Assembly (NCBI GenBank): GCA_032622095.1
Contig: CP136067.1
Location: forward strand, 54,291,899 to 54,355,898
Direction of reading: 5' to 3'
DNA from: Siphonodentalium dalli
Lineage: Eukaryota > Mollusca > Scaphopoda > Gadilida > Siphonodentaliidae
DNA length: 64,000 bases
Both the position numbers and the translations under genes were made by a program. Below, piece after piece: positions 54,413-64,000 of the stretch. The first letter of the stretch is position 1, and each line of letters begins with the position of its first letter. The notes beneath the pieces are model-generated. The model ran no database searches, had not been told where the DNA came from, and was given only the letters and a program-made list of their open reading frames with translations.

Positions 54413-54826
54413 GTTTCATGTCTGTCTGTTTGAACTTGCATGGATTCCCTGTACATGTAAATGTATGGTAGGATTGATACACAGTAGTAGGCTAGTAGCA
54501 TTATTAAATCCCATCTCTGCTGTTTCATTGAACTTGCATGGATTCCCTGTATCTGTTTGTGGCACCAGCCCGGCATCTTTATTATTTAGTAGCTCTCAAC
54601 ATTGATAGCATTCATAGTGACCTACATGTATAGTGTGGTTCTGAGCAATTTCCATATAACCCTTTCTTTACTAAATTGAATCTCCCATTAGTTCTGAAAG
54701 TATTCTTTGGAATGCTCTCTTATTTGTCTGGAGGGATGTTCGGGAAATATAAGCACACAGCAGACAAACGAAAAGATAAAACGAGTGCAGTAGGATTCCT
54801 ATTCATTTGTGGTAAATATTCAGACA

Positions 54827-56019
54827 TTAACCCTTTCTGTACTGAAGCATCATTGATGAGTAGTTATCCCATAGGAAATATTCAGATAATATGTTCAACA
54901 AATGAACACACATGAACCTTAGGTTGTTTGTTGAACTTATTATCTAAACATTTCCCTCAATATTAGTGTTGAAACAATTAGTGAATTTCAGAGTCGACTA
55001 GTCGAGACCCAAAAGTCGCGTTGCGTCGACTAGTCGGTACCCGATATCAAAACTTTCAAACATAACATGGTACGGAAAATTCATCGTACATGGCGTACAC
55101 TGATGACTGATGCGATGACGGTCTATTGCATAGCGCATTTCCCTGCATAGACACCAATTTATTTGGGAAATAATACTGTAAACATCTTGATATTTATCCA
55201 ACACACTGAATGTAATTATATAATTACTAGTAGACATGTGGTGGATATTAAATGATTAGAAACTCGATCATTTATACAGGTTTTAAATTTAATTTCTGCG
55301 TTCGAGATTTCGTTTAGTCACGTGATCACCAATAAACCGGTGCCGAGCGGTGTCACTATAAAATGTTAATGTTCCGACTAAATACGCCCTATAGAATAGG
55401 CTATGTTGTTGAATACGATAGCCAGTTCTTAATGTCAGTATCATTTATATACGGTAGCAACAATGATGTCACCTTAAGCAACCTTCAATTGATCAATTGA
55501 AATATACACAGTGTCTAGATCAAAGCGGTCTCCGACAAACGATAAAGCCGCGTCAATCATTGCCATCATGTCGCAGTGATGTCTTTGACCTCAAACGACG
55601 AGTGAGACATTGTGTTGTCAATTTCATTCTTTCGATTAATAGTCGGGTCACCGTGTGTGTCTATACTAGTAACACTGTCAATTCCGGGTGTCACCAAACG
55701 TAAAACTTACCGTAACTTACGCGCAGTTAACACCGTTTATGTCTGAATCGATCTTGAAAACGTTATACATGGAACTAATACACTATGTTCCGATTAGTCG
55801 ACGGCAAAATTCAGAGTCGACGTTCTGACATTTCAGCGTCGTCTACGACTAGTCGATTAATCCTTTCAACCCTACTCAATATACAGGGCTGCTTTTGCAT
55901 TTTATTTATGTCATCGGCTTGTGTTGTTTTAACATCCCTCCAAATGAATAATAGATCATTCCAATGTGTACCTTTATAACGGAGTAAGATAATCCATTTT
56001 ATAGTAAAGAAAGGGTTAA
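54827..56019 (+). mobile_element. Inner TTAA-3 element, split by a hAT-like element
   Basis: TTAACCCTTTCTGTACTGAA...TTATAGTAAAGAAAGGGTTA A. Left palindrome arms 'GATAATATGTTCAACAAATG' and 'TTGTTGAACTTATTATCTAA' come before the hAT-like insertion; the right part 'CCCTCCAAATGAATAATAGA' after it. Without the insert it is about 270 bp. Confidence 0.8.
54964..55874. mobile_element. hAT-like element with exact 8-bp duplication (911 bp)
   Basis: Flanked by CTCAATAT at 54956-54963 and 55875-55882. Termini TAGTGTTGAAACAATTAGT and its partner (reverse) TAGGGTTGAAAGGATTAATC. Both subterminal zones contain GACTAGTCG and CAGAGTCGAC words in several copies. No transposase frame. 8-bp duplication and TAG-ended imperfect inverted termini are classical hAT traits. 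Confidence 0.85.
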
Positions 56020-56553
56020 CATTTGTTGAACTTATTATCTGAATATATATAAGGGAACTACTCATCATTGTGTATTTAGTTTAGAAAGTGATAAACATTT
56101 TACCAATCATGGTGAAAGGCAAGCCGTGGTAAAAATGTGTCTTGGGCAGGTTATCACATTTGGTGCCACTTTTGGTATCGCTGTGAGTGGTCTCAATAGC
56201 TGTAAAATTTACTCATATTGCTAGTGTGGTGAAATATTCATTGCATAAATTTATCTGCTAAATCATTGTAAGTGCATGATAGATTTAATTCCCATATGCA
56301 TTATGAACACTTCTGTTATGTGATGAACCTTTCTAACTAAAACTTGAGCTCTTCCGTAGATTGAAATCTCTGGTTATAACATTTCTGTATTATACAATTC
56401 CTGGGGCATAATATCCTAGATCATGCCATGAATCTCTAGTCTTGCTAAGGCCCATAGGGATCATGTTCCACCAGTACAAAAAGTTTTGACAGGGAACCTT
56501 ATAAAGTCGAAAAAATAATGCGGGGAATATATTTCTTAGTTATTACCTGTTAC

Positions 56554-57081
56554 TTAAAGGTGGATTATCTCTTTGTAAACATGTATTATATAGTTACCGG
56601 GGTATAAAATATTAGATTTGAATCGAAGACTCCTGTCCGGAAATGCTTCTATCGATTAATATTAATTTTATTTCGAATATTTTATGGTCTAAAAAGGTGT
56701 GTTTGTTCAGCTAACGAACAATAGTGGTTACTGTTAAAAGAGACCAGAAATTATATTGTTCAATTTTGTCACAAATAAACGTTAATTATACTCATTATCG
56801 CTTATATCTGTGGAACAAAACAATACATACAACCAATCTGTGACATTTGACATTCGATGCGTAGCCGTAGGAACAGCCCAGTGCTCTATATCGCAATACG
56901 GTCTCATCCGAATGGTCGGTTCTAAAAATAGTAACATAAATGGGCCCGATTTAATATTCGAAATAAAATCAATATTAATTGATAGAAGCTTTTCCGGACA
57001 TAGGTCTTCAGTTCATATCTATTATTTTATACCCGCGCAACTATTTAAAATTTGTTATTTAAAGAGATAATCCATCTTTAA
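56554..57081. mobile_element. TTAA element with 128-bp inverted termini (528 bp)
   Basis: TTAAAGGTGGATTATCTCTT T at left, AAAGAGATAATCCATCTTTA A at right. The inversion continues through 'GGGTATAAAATATTAGAT', 'TCCGGAAATGCTTCTATC' and 'TTAATATTAATTTTATTTCG' to about 56681 and back from 56955. The interior (about 270 bp) has the middle of an 86-codon frame (56810-57070) that extends into the right arm, so it is unlikely to be a gene. Confidence 0.85.
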
Positions 57082-57189
57082 TAATGTACTTAATTATAGG
57101 TGAAGGTCCCAACTCGAAATTTCACGATTTAAGTGAATTTGTGAGCGATTATGCTTCGCGTCGCTCACAATTATGGCATTTCTCCTGGG

Positions 57190-57955
57190 TAATTATACCC
57201 CCCGCAACGAAGTTAGGGGGGGTATACTGGAGTCAGCTTGTCCGTCGTCCGTCCGTGGACACAAATTTGTCCGGAGTTTTTCTCAGTCGTTTTTTGATTA
57301 ATTTCCGTGAAACTTGGCACATACATCAACCACCATGGGAACCTGTGCACCTGCGATTATGACGTCTGTCTGGAGTTATCCCCCCTTTTTCGACTTAGAA
57401 ATTTTTCGCAACATGTATACTTTTGTCCGAGCTTTTATTCCTACATTTTTTAGTCAATTTTTTAAAAACGTGGCACAGATATTTAGTACCATGGGAACTT
57501 GTGCACCTGCGATTATGACGTCTGTCCGACATTTTTTGGTGGAGTTATCCCCCTTTTTCAACTTAGAAACTTTTTTTGCAACATGCATAATTTTGTCCGA
57601 GCTTTTATTCCTACGTTTTTCAGTCAATGTTTTTTAATCTTCGTACTGTTATTTAGTACCATGGGAACCTGTTCACCTGCGATTATGACGTCTGTCCGAC
57701 ATTTTTTGTGTGGAGTTATTCCCCTTTTTCGACTTAGAATTTTTTTCGCAACATACATAATTTTGTCCAAGCTTTTATTCCTACATTTTTTGGTCAATAG
57801 GTTTAAGATTAGGGTTATGGTTGTACACCTGCAATGGGAACTGTTAATTTATTATTTTAACTAAATGTTTACTGACATGTGAAACATCTTAGTATTTTAA
57901 AAACAGGGGGGTATCCGTAGTCCCATTGGGACAGTCACACCTCTAGTTAAATCAA
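57190..57955 (+). repeat. Head-module-tail repeat, copy 4, three modules
   Basis: Head 'ATTATACCCCCCGCAACGAA', 'GGGGGGGTATACTGGAGTC', CCGTCC words. Three modules (about 57325-57480, 57485-57650, 57655-57800) with 'ACCATGGGAACCTGTGCACC', 'TGCGATTATGACGTCTGTC', 'GAGTTATCCCCCTTTTTCGA', 'TTTTGTCCGAGCTTTTATTC'. Tail 'GGGGGGTATCCGTAGTCCCA', 'ACAGTCACACCTCTAGTTA'. The 107- and 121-codon frames here encode the module in two phases and are not genes. Confidence 0.85.
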
Positions 57956-58200
57956 TGTTTATTGCAATATCGGCTCACATAAGTCACATAAAAGCATGCA
58001 ATTTTGAATTGGTACATTCACAAAGTGAGGTACATTTATATCAAGGAACAGATAATAACTAAGAAATATCTTGCATGTGTTATTGTTTCGACTTTGCAAG
58101 GTTCCCTGTCAAAACTTCAAAAAGTTCCAAGGTATTTGTACTGGTGGAATATGATCTGTATGGGCATTGGCCAGAGTAGAGATTCATGGCATGATCTAAT

Positions 58201-59149
58201 AATATCCATGATATCTCGAGAATGTATTCGTTTTTTAGAACATGGGCTATTTAAATTAGGTTTTATCACAATGATTCATTTCCAGGAATATTCTAGCAGG
58301 CACTGGTGCAAACTTTGCAAAGTGTTCAGCCAGATACATGTGAATTTCGGCAGGTTTCATTTAATATGACCGTGAGATGTCAGTTAATATGTCAAGTTAT
58401 GGCAAATCTTGTGACATAGCATAACATTGCTTGACAACTAAGACAGCAGAAACCTCACTGAACTATATGATCGGCATGCATTGGGGGTGGTCCAAGCAGG
58501 TAAACTACTAGTCAGTCCTATACCATCTGTATACAAAGTACTTTTGTAACAGACAAGTACATGTACTCAAGACGAACAATTCAGATGGTATTATGCATTA
58601 GGAAAGAAAAAATGTGTGAATGTTTTTTGCGTTTTGCATTATGCTTCTGTATACATGCTGTCATAGATAGATGTGTGCATGTTTGTCTAATACAAGTTCT
58701 TTACTAATAGAAAACCACTGTGCATGTAACGCATGTCAGGCTGTCTGTTTATCCCATACCTCAGACTATGGTTGTATTTGTCCATAGAATCGCCTTGCAG
58801 AAAAAAAAACACACTCCCTTGTCAGAAATGCAGAAATGGAAGAAGCTGCCAAAAGTTGTGTGTTATAGTCATTCAGTTTTCTCACATGCTACTGTTTTAA
58901 AAAAAAAGACATATTATTATGTTATTAGTGTGTCCGTACATCTGTCCTTGCTACTGTTAATTTTTCAGTTCATTGGTCGCAAATAATTGTTTTTTTTCTT
59001 CACATGAATGTAATGATATTTGGTTTGTAAATTTACTACCACCAAATATATTTGTACACATCAAGTTGGATTCTGGTTGCATTTTTATCAGAGTTACGAC
59101 CCTTTGTTGAAATTTGGTCTTGTCCTGTCTTGGTCTCCCATAGCAGAGG
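58201..59149. other. Unassigned stretch
   Basis: No named repeat and no exon. Confidence 0.3.
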
Positions 59150-59265
59150 CCATGCAGAATGAGGTTCCCAGAGAGTGATTTTAGTGATGCTAGCACACTG
59201 TTCAGGGTAGCGACACTAAATTAGCCCTCTTGGAACCTCATTCTACAGATGTCAAACACCATATT
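59150..59265. mobile_element. DH-D single hairpin (solo end)
   Basis: 'GCAGAATGAGGTTCCCAGAG', 'GATTTTAGTGATGCTAGC' and 'CCTCTTGGAACCTCATTC' form one DH-D hairpin; 'CTCCCATAGCAGAGGCC' before it is DH-D core. The other end is absent. Confidence 0.75.
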
Positions 59266-60084
59266 TTGAGGCATGTACCCTACAATTGGATTCAGAGGTG
59301 TTTTTTTTTTCTGCCTGTGTGGTATGTTTCTAACATCTGAACGTCCCTACATTAGTACAAACAAAGTCTAGACCATTTCATTGTATACTTTACAACTTAA
59401 AGATGGGAGAATCGATTCTGGAATCAAATTATTACTTAACATTATCCTTATGACATAGAGTGGACCTAACTGGAGGTTGTTACTCATTAATGTACATCTC
59501 ATCTTTTAGAGTAAGGTTACCATTTAGCTGGCATTGGCTACAATCCAGTAAGCTTAAGCATTTCACATTTGGGACCTTTACTGATCTTAACCAGTCAGAA
59601 ACAATATTCAATATATTGCCACCAGAGAGGACTCTAACCTCATTAAAAAATCATCACTGTACATGGAAGATCTCATCAGTGCCTCTGTGGCTAAGCTGAT
59701 GTTCACTCTCCTGGTATCAGGCAGCCAATCATCTCTCACAAGGGACCCACGAATTTCAAGTTGGTAGCTTGAGAAGTGAGATAACACATTGAGTCAAATT
59801 GCCAGGGACATTTTGGTCGTGGAATTATTAATGCAATATGCAGATGGAACACTGGACCAAATTTGTTCATCAGTTATGATAAAATCCATAGCCGCTTGTC
59901 AGAATTCCTCGATATGACTTCTCCGTTATGAGCTTAACATATTGCTTGATATCAATCTTGGGATTTTTTTTTATTTTTACATAATAAATAGGATTTTTTG
60001 TGTCCTCCATCTGTATTCACCAAACATCTTCCTCGTTTATCACAACACATTTTTGTTCACCTGCACTCAAGTTTTAATCCTTCC
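59266..60084. other. Unassigned stretch
   Basis: No named repeat and no exon. 'ATTGCTTGATATCAA' near 59942 is the complement of 'TTGATATCAAGCAAT' near 60261. Confidence 0.3.
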
Positions 60085-60415
60085 TTTAATAAATTCAACA
60101 AATGGCATTTTTGCTGAACTTATTATCTGAAATTCTCCTAAGAGAACTACAGTAATGCCCTAAGTAATCGACTCCTTAACCACAGCAGAATTATGGGTAA
60201 CTTTTCAGGATTTATTGGGAAATATGGCTTGTTGCCATTCATCGGAAAGCTCTCCCCGAGTTGATATCAAGCAATATTCCCACCAATTAACAGGAATCAT
60301 TCTGCACTTGTGTTATATGTATTGCTGCTCATATTTCCAGAACATCCTGCAAACGAATAATAGACCATTCCAGTGTATAGTTTGGTAACTGAATAGGAGA
60401 ATCCATTTAGTAAAT
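60085..60415 (+). mobile_element. TTAA-3 copy interrupted by half a foldback
   Basis: 'AAATTCAACAAATGGC', 'GCTGAACTTATTATCTGAAA' and 'CTAAGAGAACTA' before, 'CCCACCAATTAACAGGAATC', 'CGAATAATAGACCATTCCAG' and 'GAGAATCCATTTAGTAAAT' after the FB-TA half-copy (60150-60256). Confidence 0.65.
60150..60256 (+). mobile_element. FB-TA half copy
   Basis: CAGTAATGCCCTAAGTAATC to 'CATTCATCGGAAAGCTCTC', the left arm only. The complementary arm has been lost. Confidence 0.8.
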
Positions 60416-60423
60416 TTGATAAC

Positions 60424-60515
60424 ATAGCTCTTGGCTCAGTTGGTAGTGTGTGTAGCTCATTAAATGTTCATCATGCATAAGCCAATTTTTTTGGAAGCAG
60501 CTGGTTTAACCCTTT
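60424..60515 (+). repeat. Possible tRNA-derived SINE head, disrupted
   Basis: 'AGCTCTTGGCTCAGTTGGTA' followed by GTGTG has the form of a Pol III A box (TGGCTCAGTTGG). A B box is not intact: the expected position runs into 'GGTTTAACCCTTTCAG', which looks like a TTAA-type terminus. The 3' part is missing. Confidence 0.35.
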
Positions 60516-61038
60516 CAGTGCCAAGTTCGATTTTTGTATCAACCCATATTTCCTTGATCATTTTTCAAATTTATTGATTATAATAATGTGATACATTGAT
60601 GGAAAGAGCTCTTAGCATATTTACAAGTCCACACCTATTACACATTACATGGTCATACACAGTTCATTCACTTAATTGTGGTAAGCATTATCCGGTGTCA
60701 GTCGTCAACATGATTAGCAGTTCAGTTCAGGAGGAACAGGTGCAGATTTAAGCCCTGACAGACAATCTGATCCAGGTATATCTGGGCAAGATTTCAGTTT
60801 CTTACGATGGGTTGGGGTCATATTCTACATGCGACAGACTGATCTGTACTATCTCTTCTCCATAAAAAATTAAATAAAAATGTTCATATGGCCTAGCATA
60901 TAACACAAATAAAACTTTTGATAACTGGATACACATTTTATGTGGGTAGTTTTTTCATCCCCATTAATACATTTGTGGGAATTGGAACATGTTCAGCAAA
61001 ACTGTCTCATGCCAGATTCTCACTATTTCCTCTTGTTA
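60516..61038. other. Unassigned stretch
   Basis: TTAACCCTTTCAGTGCC at 60507-60523 resembles other TTAA termini, but no partner end was found. Confidence 0.35.
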
Positions 61039-61170
61039 CAGTAATGCCATAAATAATCGACTTGAGAGCTTTCCGCTCTCATATTTCCGCTCTCATATTT
61101 CCGACTAAATCCTGAAAAGTTACCCATAACTCTGCTGCAGTTAAGGAGTCGATTATTTAGGGCATTACTG
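61039..61170. mobile_element. FB-TA foldback, deleted copy
   Basis: CAGTAATGCCATAAATAATC GACTT, then the central GAGAGCTTTCC, and the full right arm ending GATTATTTAGGGCATTACTG. Most of the left arm is missing. 'CCGCTCTCATATTT' is duplicated. TA flanks on both sides. Confidence 0.85.
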
Positions 61171-61289
61171 TATGTCGGTATGATTCACATGTATAGTACT
61201 TACTACATCGAGGCCATTGCTATGTCACTGGAGTTACTGCTTCTGAGGGAATGTTTGCAGGCAAGAGCCTATCTAGAAAATGATCTCAA

Positions 61290-61608
61290 TTGGGCTGTAA
61301 CGATTAATCATCAATTCAATGTATTACGATACACTATCAAGCGATACACATCGTAATGTGTCATGTGTATCGCGATACAGGAAATCAAGTAATTTCTGAA
61401 GATGGTCATTTGTAAAAGAGCAGAATCTGCAATTTTATCTCAGGTTTTCAGGTCTATTATAATTAAAATGTGTATTTGAATCATTTGGCTAAGTATTAAA
61501 CTGCATGTTAGTTCTGATAATTTAGGTGGTATTCATTTGAGAACACTAATTTAGAGTATCGTGGTATGCATCGTGGTATGCATGAACAAGTGTATCATTA
61601 CAGCCCTA
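61290..61608. mobile_element. hAT-like MITE with exact 8-bp duplication (319 bp)
   Basis: GATCTCAA at 61282-61289 and 61609-61616. Termini TTGGGCTGTAACGATTAATC and (reverse) TAGGGCTGTAATGATACACT. Subterminal 'GCGATACACAT'/'CGCGATAC' words. No coding capacity. Confidence 0.85.
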
Positions 61609-61906
61609 GATCTCAAGTGTGGTTATTTGGCCATATATCAGGGTTTCCGTTACTACGGCTCAGCGTCCGACTCCGTGGAACGGGCTCATTCCCTCACTGA
61701 AGATCCGTTTGAGACATACATGCACCTATAGTCAATAGTAAGCTGTCATAAACAAAATTCCGGCTGCAGTGAGAGTTCTGGGGTTCAGAACAGAATACTG
61801 GTGAAAAAGCAGTGTGTTACCTGTACAGTCTACCCCTTTGCAATAAAAGCGCCAAAACTACAACGTAATGTTTGATGTGCAGCCAAATAGTGACGTTATA
61901 TATAAC

Positions 61907-62361
61907 CAGCCCTGGGAATTAAGGAAAATTTGCCTAGGTGAAAGAAATCGGCCTAGGCAAAAACAGATTTTACCTAAGCAATATTGCCATCTCAAATCAA
62001 TATGATTCAATAATAACATGAATTGCCCAGAATTGCCTAGTTATTTTGCGGAACATTATTTCCAGGCCATTACTCAACATATATGTACAATTCCACAAAT
62101 CATCTCCAAAATAAGTGTCCTTATATAACGGGTAGCTAGTTAGTGGCCCAGTGCCATGGAAACAATTGTAGGACAATATATGTAATGAGTTATTTAAGGA
62201 AATCTTTTTGGCTAAAGAGGTTCTATTTCTGATATACACAAATCAATTTTAGTAACCCAATGAACTTGTTTTACCTAGGAAATATTATTGCCTAGGCAAA
62301 CCGATTTTGCCTCTGCTTTTACCTAGGCATTGCCTATTGCCTAGGCTAATTCCCAGGGCTG
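61907..62361. mobile_element. hAT-like candidate, CAGCCCTGGGAATTA termini (455 bp)
   Basis: Perfect 15-bp inverted ends CAGCCCTGGGAATTA / TAATTCCCAGGGCTG, flanked by TATAAC on both sides (61901-61906 and 62362-62367). TTGCCTAGGCAA-like palindromes occur six or more times near the ends. A 6-bp duplication is short for hAT. Confidence 0.7.
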
Positions 62362-62499
62362 TATAACGTAATACACATATGAAAATGTTGCGGTAACATC
62401 AAAGAATGACGGACTGCTGAGAGATTTTGTGATATCGTATTACATAAAATATGTCTAAGTGCTGAGTAGGGAGATTTTTGTGCACTGGATATCCGTGGT

Positions 62500-62630
62500 T
62501 GAAACTACCCTTGAAATTAGGAAAAATGTTCAATGGAAAATTTAATGCTGCGGCATGTTACATGTTAGATGCCACATAATTTCCCACGGCATTGCTTTAT
62601 ATTGCCGTGGCCAATTTCGAGGACTGGGTG
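62500..62630 (+). repeat. 'CCTTGAAATTAGGAAAAAT' repeat, copy 2
   Basis: 'TTTAATGCTGCGGCATGTTA', 'CCCACGGCATTGCTTTATAT' and 'TGCCGTGGCCAATTTCGAGG' match 52391-52520. Confidence 0.55.
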
Positions 62631-63045
62631 ATCTATATATGGGTAGTACCGAATAGAGCAAATGTTTATCTTACCGATGTTCACATATAGTAAAAGCCCA
62701 ATCATTGTATAAAGTGAAATAGCATTGTGGTGCGGATTACAGGAGCCAGTCTATGATGAACACTTGTTCACTCAGAAAGAGTATCTCCGTCATATCACTT
62801 TACCCACTCAGGAAAGTGACAGTGTCGTGAAAACAACTTCAGCTGCATTCTGTGGATTTAATTAAATGTTCAAATGTTAGTAGAGACCTACTGAAGTGTG
62901 TACCACACAAAATGGTTAAAATGTCGAAAGGCTCTCAACAAATCACGCAATATCGACAATTTCTTCACAGATCTGTTAGGACTCCCAATTACAATTTGAG
63001 TCTGTATTTGTCTTGCACTCAGCTATGAAGGAAAAGCTTTGGTAT

Positions 63046-63504
63046 TAAGACTGAGTTTTAGTGTGCCTGTCATTTGCAGAATGAGGTCCCCTGAGAGTGA
63101 ATTTAGTGACGCTATCCTGCATAGTGGGCTAGCATCACCAAATTCACCCTCTGGAACCTCATTCTGCATGGCCTTATCTGCTATGGGAGACAAAGACTCA
63201 GATTGAAGTTCCCAAATTGTGAATATTGTGATGTACACCCATTGGGAACCTCGATTATGCAATGTGTCATCTGTCAATTTGGGGATATAGAGAAACGAAA
63301 CTAAAAAAGGAAAAGAATCTATGTGAAGAAGTTTCTATAGAATTATTTTAATAAAGAAACTTTCCAGAGAAGATGAGGCCTAAGCAGAATGAGGTCCCAA
63401 GAGGGTGAATTTAGTGAGCTAGCTGGCTATGCAGGATAAGATCACTAAATTCACCCTCTGGGGACCTCATTCTGCAAATGACAGGCACACTAAACTCAGG
63501 CTTG
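63046..63504 (+). mobile_element. DH-D element, copy 6
   Basis: A 459-bp element. 'AAGACTGAGTTTTAGTGTGC' at left and 'GCACACTAAACTCAGGCTTG' at right are inverted, with complete hairpins at both ends ('GCAGAATGAGGTCCCCTGAG', 'GCAGAATGAGGTCCCAAGAG'). Core in the orientation of copy 1. Confidence 0.85.
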
Positions 63505-63669
63505 TTTTGTATTGTCATGCAGGTTTATTCCCATGTGTCTAGCTCTTCCAAGAGGCCTCTGATTGAGTCGTAATTCAGCAAAGTGCTGTAGTAATTTTGA
63601 CACGGAATTGGCCGTTCCTTTTGCTTTCTTTCATAGCAACGGAGATTGCCAGTTGTTAATTTACCATCG

Positions 63670-63865
63670 CTCTCTTTCTTCTGACAGTTTGTGTGGTGCA
63701 TTGTAATGTCTTATTTGTCTTTTGAATATGACTTCTCTCTGTCCGCGCGATTGTGATTGACTTGAGTCTCGTGCAACCTTTTAGTGGGTTCTTCTTAGAC
63801 ATTTCTGTCAATTCTGTGATGCATTTTAATGTCTCATTTGTCTTTTGAGTATGACTTCTCAGTTG
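63670..63865 (+). repeat. Direct duplication, about 124-bp period
   Basis: 'GGTGCATTGTAATGTCTTAT', 'TTGTCTTTTGAATATGACTT' (63695-63734) and 'GATGCATTTTAATGTCTCAT', 'TTGTCTTTTGAGTATGACTT' (63819-63858). The intervening part is partly similar ('TCTGACAGT' against 'TCTGTCAAT'). Confidence 0.65.
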
Positions 63866-64000
63866 GCAAGCTATTAGGCCTATTGCAGCATTTCGACTGT
63901 TTTAAGAGGTTTTTATGCGAAGAAATACCTCAGTTTATTTGTATTAATGTTTACACATCCGTTCGCTTTTGGATTCCGGATGATAACTGTAGATAGTCTC

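Larger units (their letters stand above)
54656..56094 (-). mobile_element. Outer TTAA-3 element (host of a nested TTAA-3)
   Basis: Left 'ATAACCCTTTCTTTACTAAA' through 'GAGGGATGTTCGGGAAATAT' and 'GGTAAATATTCAGACA', then the inner TTAA-3 (54827-56019). The outer copy resumes 'CATTTGTTGAACTTATTATC', 'AAGGGAACTACTCATCATTG', 'TTTAGAAAGTGATAA'. The insertion point is TTAA on both sides. Confidence 0.7.
56395..58200. repeat. Inverted repeat, arms about 150 bp, 1.5 kb apart
   Basis: Left arm 56405-56553 ('AAAGTTTTGACAGGGAACCT', 'ATATTTCTTAGTTATTACCT') is the complement of 58040-58195 ('AACAGATAATAACTAAGAAA', 'AAGGTTCCCTGTCAAAACTT', 'GATTCATGGCATGATCTAAT'). The space between holds the 528-bp TTAA element and a head-module-tail repeat. 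The intact right arm 'CTGTTCCTTGATATAAATGT' (complement strand) gives the pre-insertion form of the TTAA site. Confidence 0.75.

Noticed and set aside
57314-57864. Two overlapping frames of 107 and 121 codons with repeated MGTCAPAIMTS
   Set aside because: They read the same tandem DNA module in two phases; the repetition is in the DNA, not a protein repeat.
60424-60515. Complete tRNA gene
   Set aside because: Only an A-box-like block is present; no acceptor-stem pairing, no anticodon arm and no intact B box.

Overview
The window looks like intergenic or intronic DNA from a marine invertebrate, most likely a bivalve mollusc. It is AT-rich, with no dense open reading frames, no operons and no recognisable host exon. 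It is packed with small inverted-repeat elements and with interspersed repeats of kinds I associate with mollusc genomes: heads followed by runs of CCGT-like words, an 'AGCTCACCTGAGAC'-type repeat, and a retrotransposon tail in AATC repeats. The organism call is an inference. No host protein-coding gene, rRNA or intact tRNA could be supported. The only coding remnants I trust belong to mobile elements: a BED-type zinc finger in a hAT-like element (4570-4833) and two C-termini of non-LTR retrotransposon reverse-transcriptase ORFs (40340-40507 plus; 45020-45268 minus).

I name the repeat families by structure. TTAA-1 (about 390 bp, 4 copies) and TTAA-2 (about 260 bp) share a paired 'double hairpin' core. 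TTAA-3 is a palindrome-centred element, often a host for other insertions. TTAA-4 is about 330 bp and TTAA-5 about 340 bp. There are also single TTAA elements at 436-880, 14151-14895 and 56554-57081. All have TTAA at both ends, as piggyBac and Kolobok elements do. FB-TA is a perfect foldback starting CAGTAATGCCC next to TA. DH-D is a 400-460 bp element with a hairpin at each end. hAT-like elements lie at 3987-5014, 24126-25465, 54964-55874 and 61290-61608 (8-bp, or for the first 5-bp, flanking duplications), with weaker candidates at 27143-28195 and 61907-62361. A Mutator-like candidate with a 9-bp duplication lies at 6751-8342, and a TA-flanked 1.27-kb element at 34390-35657.

Layout: 1-5.6 kb TTAA elements, a head-module-tail repeat and the BED-finger hAT; 6.5-8.8 kb TTAA-2 copies, one split by the Mutator-like element; 9-12.3 kb CCGT-type repeats and TTAA-4; 13.4-16.3 kb foldback and TTAA elements; 16.9-23.6 kb head-module repeats, a poly-C minisatellite and retrotransposon tails; 24-28.2 kb two hAT-like elements and DH-D; 28.7-37.9 kb DH-D copies, foldbacks and the TA element beside its empty site; 38.2-51.6 kb TTAA-1/2/3/4/5 in nested arrangement; 53.4-58.2 kb head-module-tail repeats, a three-level nest and a 528-bp TTAA palindrome; 59-64 kb DH-D, foldbacks and small hAT-like elements.

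The elements do not form a pathway. The value of the window is its nesting record, which gives relative ages and direct empty-site/filled-site evidence. The most unusual feature is a set of head-module-tail repeats whose ends are shared between loci while the interior is a locus-specific tandem array.
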